A stretch of DNA of 64,000 nucleotides from M30B19 sp041741535 (GCA_041741535.1 JBGSJV010000062.1:1-64000); one strand, 5' to 3'; shown: positions 1 to 9,524, counted from the stretch's first letter. The notes: generated from the letters alone by a model not told the origin. Numbers and translations: made by a program.

Positions 1-16
1 GCCGCGCCGATGCTGA

Positions 17-695
17 GGTGACTGTCCCCAAGCTGCTCACCTTCCGGCCCGCCCACTGCTGAGGCGTCTGTCCCCATGTCGCTACTGAGGTGACTGTCGC
101 CACGTCTTGCTGCTGAGGTGACTGTCCCCACGTCTTGCTCCATTACGCGCCGCTGCTGAGGTGACTGTCCCCGTGCCGTGAAGCTCTGATTAGGTGACTG
201 TCCCCATGCCGGTGCCTCCACGTGCCGGTACATTCGGTCGAGGTGACTGTCCCCATGCCACGCCTTTGATCAGGTGACTGTCCCCGTGCCGGTGCCTCCG
301 CGTGCAGGTGCATCCGGTCGCGGTGACTGTCCCCATGCCGCTCCCCCCATACTGCGCCGCTGCGGACGTGACTGTCCCCATCCCGAGCTGGGTTGACTGT
401 CCCCAGTTGGTGCCCCAGTTAGTGTAGTCCCCAGTTGGTGCCCCCGCCGATGCCTGTTTCCGACTGGCCCCTTGCTGGCGTGTTGCACAGTTGACTTTCC
501 CCGAGTCGGTGTCTGGTTGACTGTCCCCAAGTCGGCGTCCCCGAGTCGGTGTCTGAGGTTTACGCGGCGGCCGAGTTAACTGTCACCGAGTCAGTGTCTG
601 AGGTTTACGCGGCGGCCGAGGTGACTGTCCCCATGCGGGAGTTTCAATGCGGAAGTTTAATGCGGGAGCTTACGGGTAAAATGACTGTCCCCATG
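17..695. repeat. array of GGTGACTGTCCCC repeats
   Basis: About sixteen exact or decayed copies of GGTGACTGTCCCC occur at irregular spacing, for example near 17, 117, 160, 192, 241, 271, 321, 366, 391, 513, 619 and 680. Many are followed by ATGCC. Larger pieces are also duplicated, such as the block beginning GAGTCGGTGTCTGAGG at about 543 and again at about 590. Frames across it are low complexity and I call no gene. Such iterated GGGGACAGTCAC motifs are often seen near HUH (REP-associated) transposases; that link is inferred here, although fragments of such transposases lie at 24.9-26.8 kb. Confidence 0.8.
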
Positions 696-720
696 CTGGA
701 GAGTTCATTCGGGAACGATG

Positions 721-1026
721 GTCGCGCATAGCATGTCGAATGAGCTGAAGGGATTAGGTTCGAACCCTCGTCAATCGAGCGTCACCCACCAAAGAATCGT
801 TCAAATCCAATGGGTTTAGCTGGCGACTTTGCTGCAAGCAGTCTACTTCCCGGGAATCTTTACGAACCGTTGCCCCAGCTGCCAAGGCACGGAGCGAAAA
901 CCAGAATTTGAGTGGCCGCAGATCAGAATCAGGTCCGCCGGGTCGTTGGCGGTTCAAATAATTCGCCATCAGTCGCGAAATGGCCTTTGCTCAACCCCCA
1001 AACAAACCTTGCAAAGCGAGTATCTC
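721..1026. other. intergenic, no gene seen
   Basis: Between the repeat array and the AMP nucleosidase stop I see no supportable gene. A 71-codon frame on the minus strand (754-969) lacks recognisable domains. A GGTTCGAACCC T-loop-like string near 747 has no matching tRNA arms. Confidence 0.5.
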
Positions 1027-1848
1027 TTAATAGCGGAAGTGGCGGATTTCTTCCCCGCTTTGGCCAATGGTCGCCATCGCCCGGATGCCGATATCCAAGT
1101 GGCGCTCGGCCCACATTTGTGTCACGCGCTGGTCACTGGCTTCCGTCTTCACCCCGTCCGGCGTGATAGGCACGTCCGACACCAACAACAAAGCCCCTCG
1201 TGCGATTTGATTATAATGCCCGACGATAAACAACGTGGCGGTCTCCATGTCCACCGCGATACAGGTCATATCCTGCATCTTGGTGCGAAACGAATCGTCG
1301 TGTTCCCACATCCGTCGATTGGTCGTGTAAACCACGCCTGTCCGATAATCCAATTGCGAATCCAACAAAATGTTCGACACGAACTTATGCAACTTGAAGC
1401 TGGGCAGTGCCGGAACTTCCGGAGGAAAATAATCCAGGCTCGTTCCTTCGCCTCGAATCGCCGCAATCGGCAAAATAAAGTGGCCAATTTCCGACGAATG
1501 TTTTAAACCGCCACACTTGCCCAAAAACAATACTCCCTTGGGACGACTGGCCGACAATAGGTCCATTACCGTCGCCGCGTTGGCACTCCCGATCCCAAAG
1601 TTGATCATTGTGAGACCGTCCGCTGAAGTCGCCGCTTGCATCGGGCGCCCCACACCGCGAATCTGGCATTTGAACCGAGCCGCAAACAACTCCAAGTAGT
1701 TGTGAAAATTTGTCAACAAGATGTAATCGCCGAATTCCTCCAGCGGCATTCCCGTGTACCGTGGCAACCAGTTCTTGGCCAAACTGTAGCGGTCGATTTG
1801 ACCTGGAAGTTGTCCCGGTATCTGACCAGGACTGTGCGCGGGATCCAT
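1027..1848 (-). CDS. amn: AMP nucleosidase
   Basis: This enzyme hydrolyses AMP to adenine and ribose 5-phosphate in the cytoplasm, as part of purine turnover. The protein is about 273 residues from the chosen ATG at 1848, which fits the short, catalytic-domain-only form rather than the ~480-residue enterobacterial enzyme. It has the nucleoside phosphorylase-like fold signatures: a glycine-rich GKCGG segment in the middle, VDMETAT for the ribose and base, and LLVSDVP near the end. An upstream extension in the same frame to 1962 is rich in Pro and Asp and looks non-coding. A uridine phosphorylase-like role is possible, but the GKCGG and VDMETAT context favours AMP nucleosidase. Confidence 0.85.
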   Translation of the reverse strand: MDPAHSPGQIPGQLPGQIDRYSLAKNWLPRYTGMPLEEFGDYILLTNFHNYLELFAARFKCQIRGVGRPMQAATSADGLTMINFGIGSANAATVMDLLSASRPKGVLFLGKCGGLKHSSEIGHFILPIAAIRGEGTSLDYFPPEVPALPSFKLHKFVSNILLDSQLDYRTGVVYTTNRRMWEHDDSFRTKMQDMTCIAVDMETATLFIVGHYNQIARGALLLVSDVPITPDGVKTEASDQRVTQMWAERHLDIGIRAMATIGQSGEEIRHFRY

Positions 1849-2061
1849 CGGAGAATGTGGGTCAGGTTCGGTCACTGGTGTCCTCGTGCAAATACAGGGG
1901 TCATCCCAATACCCTTCAACGAATTCAATAAGTAGACAGATTCCACCTGAGTTAACCGTCAAAAAGCAATTGTGATTCTAGGATCGGCGGAAGGCCCCTC
2001 GGAGTTGGCCTGCCGCTTCATCAACACGAAGTGTCCCTGCTCCTCTTGGAACGAAATTGGG

Positions 2062-3909
2062 TCAATCGAGCTTCGTGGTTCGCGACCGTTCGATCTTACC
2101 CGGTTCTTCATCGGCGTAATAGTATTCCACATAGCCAATCAACATCTCATCGTCCGTTTGGTCGCCCCAACGCACGGTCTTGGTCGGTTCCGGGTTACTC
2201 GGGTTTCCCGTTGAGTTGTCGAACCAACCCGTGACCACAATTTGCTCACCACGCGAGATCAATTGCGGGTTGAGCAACCGGTACTCCAGCTGCCAATTGA
2301 AGTCGTACTGAGGGACGTCCAGCAACGGTCGCTTACCCTCCTTCGTTTGGTGATCAAAGCGAAACGATTTGCCGCGCAAATGCATGTGGGGAAAAAACGC
2401 CGTGAGGTACGCGCTGCGAGGCACCTTCAAGGTCGCAATTTCCGGATGATTGTCGGCCCCCGCAGGGATTTGAATATCCGTGTTGGAAATTCCGTAGACC
2501 TTGACTTCGTGTCGGGGAGGAGACTCAGAAAGCTGAAATCCGATCTCGGTCTGGTCGAACGTCGCCCGACCGATCGGCGTGTAATGCAATTGCACCATGA
2601 GGTCGTGGTTCGCCGGCAATTTCTTCGCAAAGCCTGCTCCAAAAACTTGACGGTTATTCCCAGGTGCGTAAGCCGCGAGAAAATGGCTACGTTCGTTGAT
2701 CTCGACCTCATCGGAACCACGAGGAATCGCATAAACCAAAACGTGATGCACGACTTCGGGCGCCGTTGGACGGATCTCGACGGCTTGAATCCATTGATCT
2801 TCGTTATGTGTCAACGCGATTCTTTGGTGCAGGTAATCCATGTAGCCGCTATTGCGGATGCGATTGCGTTGCGGCAAACGAACCTGCAATGTCGGTGTGC
2901 CGATCGTCCATTGCGATTCGAAGACTCGGGGTACCGGACCGACCGATGGCTCGCCCAACGCATGGGCGGACTCTAGCCACTTGATCAAGACCTGTTGTTC
3001 GTGCTCCGATAGACCCGCGTCGTTGATCCAACGATGCGGATGGTCCTGATCCGCCGCGGCAAACCAGGGCGGCATCGAACGATTGGCGACCACCTCCACA
3101 ATCATTCCTGCGTGAGCAACCAATTGCTCGGCCGTCTCCAGTGGGAACGGGGCGACTCCTCCATCGCGATGACATTCGACACAATGATTCTGCACAATTC
3201 GCGCTACATCACGATGGTATTCCAGCGACCGCTCGACTGTGCTGACTGGCATGATTCGGCAACCAGGAGCCGTTGTTTGCTTGGGCGAAACAGGCTGCTC
3301 ACTCAACAGTTGCTCGATCGCTGTCTTCAAGTACTCGGTCTGAGGCTGCGGTTTGTTGTAGCCCAGCCCATACTGATCATCCACCGCCCCGCGATAACAG
3401 AGTTTCAAGTCTTGATCCAGCAAAAAAACTTCCGTTGTGGATTCGGCGGATAAACCATTTACCAACTCTTGGTTCCGGTCCAAGAGCAACGGTCCCTGCC
3501 AACCGAGTTCTTGCGAGGCTTGTTTGGCTTGTTCCAGTGAGTCCGTCGCAATCGAGTTGATAAAAACAAACTTCACGCCGCGGGGAAGAAATGTCTTTTC
3601 AAGCTCGGCCAAGGTTGGGCCGTATTTTTGACAAAGGGGACAGGTCGTGCTCGTCAGAGCGATCACGACCGGTGACCCGGCCGCGTAGCGCCGCAAGTCG
3701 AAGCCGTGTCCGAAAATGTCGGTGGCCTTGAAGTTCACAACCGGCTTCCCAATTGACGCCGCGGGGGAATCCACGACCATCGGAGCAACCTTTCGACCAG
3801 GGCCAGACTCGGCAGACTCCTGAGATAGATTTTGCGCAGCGACCAGGCCTACCAACAGAAAATTCGCGAGCAAACTCGCGCTCGCGACCAGAAAAACACG
3901 CTGGATCAT
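2062..3909 (-). CDS. redoxin / cytochrome c / copper type II monooxygenase-like fusion, exported
   Basis: A secreted protein of about 615 residues. The ATG at 3909 is chosen because it is followed directly by a signal peptide (LVASASLLANFLLVGLVAAQ). Three parts follow. A thioredoxin/AhpC-like domain carries the redox pair in TTCPLCQKYGP. A c-type haem site is HCVECH, near residue 243. The C-terminal region looks like the peptidylglycine/dopamine monooxygenase copper fold. The candidate ligands of both copper sites are present: VVHHVL (~386), VQLHYTP, PHMHLRG (~506) and the methionine of DEMLIG (~588). The architecture suggests electron transfer from the redoxin and haem to a copper oxidation site. 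The substrate is unknown. It is transcribed alone, with AMP nucleosidase downstream on the same strand. Confidence 0.75.
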   Translation of the reverse strand: MIQRVFLVASASLLANFLLVGLVAAQNLSQESAESGPGRKVAPMVVDSPAASIGKPVVNFKATDIFGHGFDLRRYAAGSPVVIALTSTTCPLCQKYGPTLAELEKTFLPRGVKFVFINSIATDSLEQAKQASQELGWQGPLLLDRNQELVNGLSAESTTEVFLLDQDLKLCYRGAVDDQYGLGYNKPQPQTEYLKTAIEQLLSEQPVSPKQTTAPGCRIMPVSTVERSLEYHRDVARIVQNHCVECHRDGGVAPFPLETAEQLVAHAGMIVEVVANRSMPPWFAAADQDHPHRWINDAGLSEHEQQVLIKWLESAHALGEPSVGPVPRVFESQWTIGTPTLQVRLPQRNRIRNSGYMDYLHQRIALTHNEDQWIQAVEIRPTAPEVVHHVLVYAIPRGSDEVEINERSHFLAAYAPGNNRQVFGAGFAKKLPANHDLMVQLHYTPIGRATFDQTEIGFQLSESPPRHEVKVYGISNTDIQIPAGADNHPEIATLKVPRSAYLTAFFPHMHLRGKSFRFDHQTKEGKRPLLDVPQYDFNWQLEYRLLNPQLISRGEQIVVTGWFDNSTGNPSNPEPTKTVRWGDQTDDEMLIGYVEYYYADEEPGKIERSRTTKLD

Positions 3910-4138
3910 ATGGCAACTCTTGGGGGCGATCCTCGGCGAATCAAACAAACACGGGACCATCCTGCGTTCTTGTTCGTTTCGCGAATTGTCGTACCTACAT
4001 AATCGGGGGGGACGGTTCAAGCATGCGGTACTTGAGGCGTTTCACAAGCGATGGGCGATGAATTGATCGCGAGGCTCGCCCAGGCGTGATTGCCCTCCGT
4101 CGCCACACTCGGACGAGCGTCACCACATCGGTACCAGC

Positions 4139-5011
4139 TTACTCGTCGAGACTACGGGGTGGCTTCGAGTATTTTTCGTAAAACTGGGAGAGGTCGATCC
4201 CCTTTTGCTTTTGTTCCTCCTCCAGCAATCGGATGCGAACCTCCAAACGCTCGATGTCTCGAACCAACCTGGGCACCACGCGTGCCGATTCACTCGGCTT
4301 GGGCACCAGCGGCGTGGCCGGAATCCCCAAATGCCGCTGCAAGCTCGAGAAGAAGAATAGCGGCTCTTTATGTCGATTGGCTAGAGCAATCCGGCCCTCT
4401 TTTTCGGAAAACAAAAGTGGTTGGGGCGGTTCGATATCCGCCTCCATTCGCCGCGATTCGTTGTCGACGTAGTACTGGCTATGTACGTAAACCAGATCCG
4501 TCAAATCCACCCAACCGATCTTGTGGCGAACGGCCAAAATCCACGCCGACCAAATCGGATCGTAAAAGAAGTCACGTGACATCGCTTCAATGCCATGGTC
4601 GTAACTCAAACGGTTTCGGCAGAGCGTTTCGAATTGAAAAAAGAACATCGCATTCGCCGACGCGCCGCTCGCGCGGAGCTTGGCGTCTTGCTGCAAGATT
4701 CGAAACGCCTGCCAAATATCGAAGCGACCTCGCTCCGATTCGGCTTCATTGATCAAATAAGTTTGGAACGAGGAGAAATAGTGGGAAAGTTTTGAGAAAG
4801 CTGTCCCGATCGTACCCACATGTTTGATTTCGGCAATCATGTAGTCGATTGCCAGCGGCAGCTTGGTTGTGGCCAAGACCTCCTGCTTGAGCCACTGCAG
4901 CAGCACTTGCAAGGGCTGCTGCAGTTCTAATTCCAACAAGACTTGCTTGGCCAACGAATCGAACAAGTGAGCCTGTTCGATATACTCGTCGGAGGGTAAC
5001 GGACGATTCAT
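4139..5011 (-). CDS. conserved hypothetical protein, cytoplasmic
   Basis: About 290 residues starting MNRPLPSDEYIEQ at the ATG at 5011. The ORF extends further upstream, but that part runs antisense into the end of the rhodanese gene. There is no signal peptide and no clear membrane segment. It is rich in Leu, Gln and aromatic residues, looks helical, and ends in a probable coiled coil (RDIERLEVRIRLLEEEQKQKG). I do not recognise a functional family. It lies 20 bp after the CstB-like gene on the same strand and may be co-transcribed with it, but nothing in the sequence ties it to sulfur metabolism. Confidence 0.6.
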   Translation of the reverse strand: MNRPLPSDEYIEQAHLFDSLAKQVLLELELQQPLQVLLQWLKQEVLATTKLPLAIDYMIAEIKHVGTIGTAFSKLSHYFSSFQTYLINEAESERGRFDIWQAFRILQQDAKLRASGASANAMFFFQFETLCRNRLSYDHGIEAMSRDFFYDPIWSAWILAVRHKIGWVDLTDLVYVHSQYYVDNESRRMEADIEPPQPLLFSEKEGRIALANRHKEPLFFFSSLQRHLGIPATPLVPKPSESARVVPRLVRDIERLEVRIRLLEEEQKQKGIDLSQFYEKYSKPPRSLDE

Positions 5012-5030
5012 GCGATCTTCAATCGATGGG

Positions 5031-6467
5031 CTAACGAATGCTACAAGCGGCAACCGGTGGGGACGGGTCCCCAACCTGCGATTGTCGCCAAGCCACGTAC
5101 CCGCCCGCATAGTCGATGACTTCACGGCCACTCGCCATGACGACGCTGGCGGCAATCGCCGAGCGAGTCCCGGCCTGACATTGTACCACAATCGGCCGAG
5201 TGTCCGTCAGTGCTTGCAGGTATTGAGGCAGCTTGCCCAAGAAGGCATGCGTCGCTTGCGGGATATGCCCCGCTTTCCATTCTTCATTCGAACGCACGTC
5301 CAGGAGCTGGACACCACCGGCTTCGATCAAAGGATGCAGATCTTTGGCGGTCAACTGCGCGTAAGAAGCTGTCAATAGCCCGGCCTGCTCCAATTCCGAA
5401 CGAGTGAACACACCCAAGACTCGGTCGAAACCAATCTTCCCGAGCGTCTTGATCGCTTGCGCGGTTTCGGCACTCTCCGGGTCTTCCACAATCAGATAGG
5501 CAGGACGCGCGTAATCAAGAATCCATCCCGCCCAGGCTGCCAAGCCCGACGTCGGGATGTTCAAGGAACCAGGTGCATGCGCTCGGCGAAAGCTGTTCTT
5601 GTCGGCCAAGTCCAGTAACGTTGCAGCCGACTCCCGGCCCGCAAACTGCTTCGCGGACAGCGGAACCACTCGGGAGCCTGTCCCCAACAACTCCGGGCCA
5701 ACTTTGTTGACTCGTTTCATGACCGCAAAGTACTTGGGCGCTTCCGGCTGGTCGGCCAAAATATAGTCGACAAAATCGCCTTCGTCGGTAAATTGCAGCG
5801 CTGGGTTGAACCGCTTCTCATAACCAACGGTCGAAGAGGGGATGGCCCCCAGCCCTTTGCCACAGGCACTACCAGCCCCATGTGCCGGCCAAATTTGCAG
5901 ATAATCCGGCAGCGCACGGAACTTTTGCACAGAGGCAAACAACTCGTGCGCGCCGACCTTGGCACTGCCAAAAATCCCAGCGGCCTCTTCCAGCAAGTCC
6001 GGCCGACCGATCGACCCCACAAACACAAAGTCACCCGTGAATATCCCCATTGGCTCGGTGGCTCCGCCTCCTTGGTCCGTCAGCAAAAACGAAATGCTCT
6101 CGGGCGTGTGGCCAGGGGTGTGAACAACCGTAAACTTGATGTTGCCAACCTTGAATTCATCGCCGTCTTTCAAAAGCTGGTGATCGTACCGAGCGACATA
6201 TTGGTACTTCCATTCGACTGGGCCTTCATCGGAAACGTAGAGCTTCGCTCCGACTCGCGCGGCCAATTCATGGGCGCCGGAGACGTAATCCGCATGAATG
6301 TGGGTTTCGGCAACTCCGACCACTTTCATGCCGTTTTCCGCCGCGACTTGGAGGTACGGCTGCACGTCACGCCCTGGGTCAACCACAATCGCCGTCCCCG
6401 ATTTCTGACAACCAACCAAATAAGAGGCATGAGCCAAGGTCTGGTCGTAAAAATACTTGAGCAACAT
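5031..6467 (-). CDS. CstB-like persulfide dioxygenase with pseudorhodanese and rhodanese domains
   Basis: About 478 residues from the ATG at 6467. The N-terminal half is a metallo-beta-lactamase fold of the persulfide dioxygenase (ETHE1/CstB) type, with the metal motif THIHADYVSGAHE and later HTPGHTPES. Two rhodanese modules follow. In the first, the active-site loop reads IVEDPESAE with no cysteine, as in the pseudorhodanese of CstB. The second has VVQCQAGTRS with the catalytic cysteine. Known CstB enzymes oxidise low-molecular-weight persulfides and pass sulfane sulfur on as thiosulfate, detoxifying sulfide. This architecture matches that order. A perfect dyad lies 86 bp upstream of the start and is a likely operator. 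Confidence 0.85.
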   Translation of the reverse strand: MLLKYFYDQTLAHASYLVGCQKSGTAIVVDPGRDVQPYLQVAAENGMKVVGVAETHIHADYVSGAHELAARVGAKLYVSDEGPVEWKYQYVARYDHQLLKDGDEFKVGNIKFTVVHTPGHTPESISFLLTDQGGGATEPMGIFTGDFVFVGSIGRPDLLEEAAGIFGSAKVGAHELFASVQKFRALPDYLQIWPAHGAGSACGKGLGAIPSSTVGYEKRFNPALQFTDEGDFVDYILADQPEAPKYFAVMKRVNKVGPELLGTGSRVVPLSAKQFAGRESAATLLDLADKNSFRRAHAPGSLNIPTSGLAAWAGWILDYARPAYLIVEDPESAETAQAIKTLGKIGFDRVLGVFTRSELEQAGLLTASYAQLTAKDLHPLIEAGGVQLLDVRSNEEWKAGHIPQATHAFLGKLPQYLQALTDTRPIVVQCQAGTRSAIAASVVMASGREVIDYAGGYVAWRQSQVGDPSPPVAACSIR

Positions 6468-6552
6468 CGAAAATCTCCCAATCCCGCGGAAAAACACGCC
6501 CCAAAACCCACTCGCTACCAACCACCCCGCCTTGGCTACACTCAATTATATC

Positions 6553-6570
6553 GACATATTACGATATGTC
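6553..6570. promoter_or_regulatory. dyad operator upstream of the CstB-like gene
   Basis: GACATAT TACG ATATGTC is a perfect 7-4-7 inverted repeat in an AT-rich patch of GC-rich DNA, 86 bp before the CstB-like start. A second, overlapping dyad reads ATATCG...CGATAT. This looks like the operator of an ArsR-type regulator; sulfide-responsive ArsR proteins (BigR, SqrR) control such enzymes elsewhere. No regulator gene lies nearby, so the binding protein is inferred. Confidence 0.55.
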
Positions 6571-6610
6571 AACCACGAATTTTGGGGGAAACCCCGGGGT
6601 GGGCTCCTGT

Positions 6611-6810
6611 CTGGCAAGGAAGCGTCCTCGGACCGTTCATCCGCAGTTCGGCTCTGCCAGCCGCAGTGATCTCCAAACGCTCGAATTTTATCGCACTGCC
6701 GTTCAGGCTATTCGGTGGCTCATGCCATTTTGTGTCTCGGCACACTCGACGATGGGGGTTCTCGGATCAACCAACGTCGGATTCTCCAAAATCGCGAAGT
6801 TATTTCGGGA
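6611..6810 (+). repeat. dispersed intergenic element, copy 1 (partial)
   Basis: Shares with the other three copies (16872-17244, 49167-49548, 54979-55239) a run of conserved blocks in the same order: AAGGAAGYGTCC, GTTCATCCGCAGTTCGGC, CAAACGCTCG, TGTCTCGGCA, and near the end ATCGCGAAGTTATTTC. The left arm and the terminal CTTAG are missing. It lies between the CstB-like gene and glyS. Confidence 0.75.
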
Positions 6811-7121
6811 GTAATCCGAAGGTGCCGATCACTGGGGGTCGTCTATCGACCGTTTGTTCTCGGGCCGACTTCCATAGAAGGTTCGTGGCCAGTCAGAGAC
6901 CCACGTTGGGACGCCGTGAGGGACAAGGGCGAAGCGTCCTGCGGATGCCTCGACGGGACCACGGAACTACCTCGAGTAGGCATGTGCTCGATATCGCGCC
7001 TCGAATGCTGCCTACTCTGCCAAATCGCCAATAGTTGGAGCGATTTGGCCGAGTATCAAGTCGCGTTCGAGAGAGCGAATTCGGTTTGACGCCGGCCCGT
7101 TGTTTGCCGAGTCCACGGCGT
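6811..7121. other. intergenic, no gene seen
   Basis: About 310 bp downstream of glyS. Only shadow frames cross it, and I see no hairpin followed by a T-run. Confidence 0.4.
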
Positions 7122-8849
7122 CTACCCCCGCATTCGTCGGCCGATTTCCTCGACGATGCCGTCCATCGGGACGCGAACTTGCTCCAGAGAATCTCGGTCG
7201 CGGATTGTGACGGTGCGATCCTGCAGCGTCTGTCCATCGACCGTGATACAGTACGGCGTACCCGCTTCATCTTGGCGTCGATAGCGACGGCCCACCGCGC
7301 CTTTCTCGTCGTAGAACACCACCCAGCGTTTCTTCAATGCCAAGTAAATTTCTTTGGCCAGTTCGGGCATGCCGTCTTTTTTCACCAGCGGGAAGACGGC
7401 GGCTTTGATTGGAGCGAGACGCGGGTGGAATCGCATCACGACTCGCGTCTGCATCGCGCCATTTTCGTCGGGTGCTTGGTCTTCGTAATAGGCTTCACAA
7501 AGGAACGCCAAGGTCCCGCGATCGGCACCGGCCGATGGTTCAATCACATGCGGAATATATTTTTCGTTCGTGATCCCATCACGATACGACAAGTCTTTCC
7601 CGCTGCCACGATACTTCGGCTGCCCATTCTCGTTCAATTGAACCTTGAGTGGGCGTTCTTTTTCGTCCAACTTGCCTTCCATGTGGCTGCGTAGATCAAA
7701 ATCGCCTCGATGCGCAATACCTTCCAATTCGCCGAATTCGCCCTTCGGCAAGAATGGAAACGCGTATTCGATATCCGCCGTGCCAACCGAATAATGAGCC
7801 AACTCCGATGATTCGTGTTCCCGCAAAATCAGCCGGTCTTTGCTGATCCCCAAGTCTTGGTACCACTGCATTCGACGATCGCGCCAGTACCGATACCAGT
7901 CACTGGACTGAGCCGGATGGCAGAAGAACTCGATCTCCATTTGTTCGAATTCGCGCGACCGGAACGTGAAGTTCCTCGGCGTGATTTCGTTACGAAAACT
8001 TTTACCGATCTGAGCAATCCCCAACGGCAAGCTATACCGCGACGAATCCATGACGTTCTTGAAGTTGACGAAAATTCCCTGCGCTGTTTCGGGGCGCAAG
8101 AACGCCATGTTCTCTTCGCTTTGGAGGGCTCCCGTATACGTCTGGAACATCAAATTAAATTCTCGTGGAGCATTGAGCAGACCACCACAGGCAGGGCAGG
8201 GCAGGGCGACCGCACTGCCCAGTGGCGAACCCAACAGCTTGAGTAAATCCCCCGCCGTTACCGGCCCGGCCGCGACCGTCGTTCGAACGCGGTCCATAAA
8301 GCCCGGCACATCGTGAATCGCCGCCATACCGGGAGCCACGTTCTTTGCTTTTTTCTCGAGCCAACGTTGCAGTTCGTTGACTTCAAAAGCCAACACCTCC
8401 TTCAACTCAGTAAATTCGACGACATGCTTCTTCAGCGATGCCACCCATTCCGACTCCGTCAGTAGGCCAGCAACATGATCCGCGCGAAACAGCTTCTTAC
8501 AATGTTGGCATGACTGCATCATGTCGTGGAACAAATCGTAATGCCCCGAGCACTTCCATACTTGCGGATGCATGATGATCGTGGTGTCGATCCCGGTCAT
8601 GCTGTAGGCTTCGGGCGCTCCAGGCAAAACATCCAAATCGTTGTGTGATTGGATCATGTCTTCCCACCACGCATTTTTCAGATTCCGCTTCAACTCCACG
8701 CCCATCGGGCCATAGTCCCAAAACCCGTTGATCCCACCATAGATTTCGCTCGATTGAAACAGGAATCCACGTCGCTTGCAGAGGGCAACGATCTTGTCCA
8801 TCAAAGACCCAGACGGACTCGAGGCTTGTTTTTCGGATGGTTGATTCAT
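7122..8849 (-). CDS. glyS: glycyl-tRNA synthetase (single-chain, class II)
   Basis: Charges tRNA-Gly in the cytoplasm. About 575 residues from the ATG at 8849 (MNQPSEKQ); a second in-frame ATG at MDKIVALC is also possible. It is the homodimeric, eukaryote/archaea-like form, not the alpha2beta2 enzyme. The motif 1 region reads GFWDYGPMGVELKRNLK and the motif 2 region FLRPETAQGIFVNFK. Zinc-ligand-like pairs CQHC and CPAC occur in the insertion. The C-terminal anticodon-binding domain starts at about AAVFPLVKKDG and contains GRRYRRQDEAGTPYC. The gene stands alone on the minus strand. Confidence 0.95.
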   Translation of the reverse strand: MNQPSEKQASSPSGSLMDKIVALCKRRGFLFQSSEIYGGINGFWDYGPMGVELKRNLKNAWWEDMIQSHNDLDVLPGAPEAYSMTGIDTTIIMHPQVWKCSGHYDLFHDMMQSCQHCKKLFRADHVAGLLTESEWVASLKKHVVEFTELKEVLAFEVNELQRWLEKKAKNVAPGMAAIHDVPGFMDRVRTTVAAGPVTAGDLLKLLGSPLGSAVALPCPACGGLLNAPREFNLMFQTYTGALQSEENMAFLRPETAQGIFVNFKNVMDSSRYSLPLGIAQIGKSFRNEITPRNFTFRSREFEQMEIEFFCHPAQSSDWYRYWRDRRMQWYQDLGISKDRLILREHESSELAHYSVGTADIEYAFPFLPKGEFGELEGIAHRGDFDLRSHMEGKLDEKERPLKVQLNENGQPKYRGSGKDLSYRDGITNEKYIPHVIEPSAGADRGTLAFLCEAYYEDQAPDENGAMQTRVVMRFHPRLAPIKAAVFPLVKKDGMPELAKEIYLALKKRWVVFYDEKGAVGRRYRRQDEAGTPYCITVDGQTLQDRTVTIRDRDSLEQVRVPMDGIVEEIGRRMRG

Positions 8850-9161
8850 CGGCTTGGTAATATCTGTGGAGTTTCGGGGACCGGAAGCAAATTGGTTTAT
8901 TCGGGAGCCGACATTATTCCGCATTCGCACATGCTTGATAAGCCCGCTTTGTTGCCGCAAACGGCAAACTTTCCCAAAATGCCGCAAATCACTTCATGCA
9001 GCCAATCGAACTCCCGAGTGATTTTGGCAAGCAGCACTGGACCGCGAACCGATACCCTCGAACGGACTCTGGCTCCCAAAGTCGTCGGTTGCATTGCGCG
9101 CGGACGTCATCGTCGGAAGTCCAAGTTCCGGTGCTACGGTCGTTCCAAACGGAGAAGCAAA

Positions 9162-9524
9162 ATGTCGGTCATCATTCGAGCCTTGGGCTTGTTGGTATTC
9201 ATCATCTTCTTGAGCAGTCTGGTGGCGAACTCCGCCAATGCTCAGATCGCGCGTACTACCTTCCGCACGATCGGGGTCTTTCCTGGGAGCGGCTATCATG
9301 TGAAGGAGCCCTTGACGGACTCGAGTTACTACCATCCCTACTCGGCCGTCAACAGCGAACTAATGACCGCCCCAGCAAGCTCTATGGTCCATGGAATTGT
9401 TTCGCCTGGCTATTCCAACGCCTACAATTTGAATTTCGGCAGTTACCCCGGCAACATCCATGCCGTTAACCGCTCGAGCACACCACGCTGGTTCCGATGG
9501 AATTCACCGACACGTGGGTGGTAG
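9162..9524 (+). CDS. small secreted protein of unknown function
   Basis: 120 residues. The ATG at 9162 has a good ribosome binding site (GGAGAAGCAAA) and is followed by a signal peptide with cleavage after NSANA. The mature part is rich in Tyr, Ser, Pro and Asn (SGYHVKEPLTDSSYYHPYS) and ends in a basic aromatic tail, RWFRWNSPTRGW. It has no cysteines and no recognisable domain. It is divergent from glyS and convergent with dapA, with a strong hairpin (9591-9669) just after it. I do not know its function; a small envelope protein is the simplest reading. Confidence 0.65.
   Translation: MSVIIRALGLLVFIIFLSSLVANSANAQIARTTFRTIGVFPGSGYHVKEPLTDSSYYHPYSAVNSELMTAPASSMVHGIVSPGYSNAYNLNFGSYPGNIHAVNRSSTPRWFRWNSPTRGW

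Noticed and set aside
17..695. Left-edge array as a CRISPR
   Set aside because: Repeats are 13 bp, degenerate and irregularly spaced, spacers are themselves repeated, and no cas gene is seen.
725..800. tRNA suggested by GGTTCGAACCC near 747
   Set aside because: No complementary T-stem, acceptor stem or anticodon arm can be placed.
829..1506. 225-codon plus-strand ORF
   Set aside because: Antisense to AMP nucleosidase, whose motifs are clear on the other strand.
2242..2976. 244-codon plus-strand ORF
   Set aside because: Antisense to the copper monooxygenase-like domain.
5793..7034. 413-codon plus-strand ORF
   Set aside because: Mostly antisense to the CstB-like gene and then crosses a dispersed repeat; no domain.
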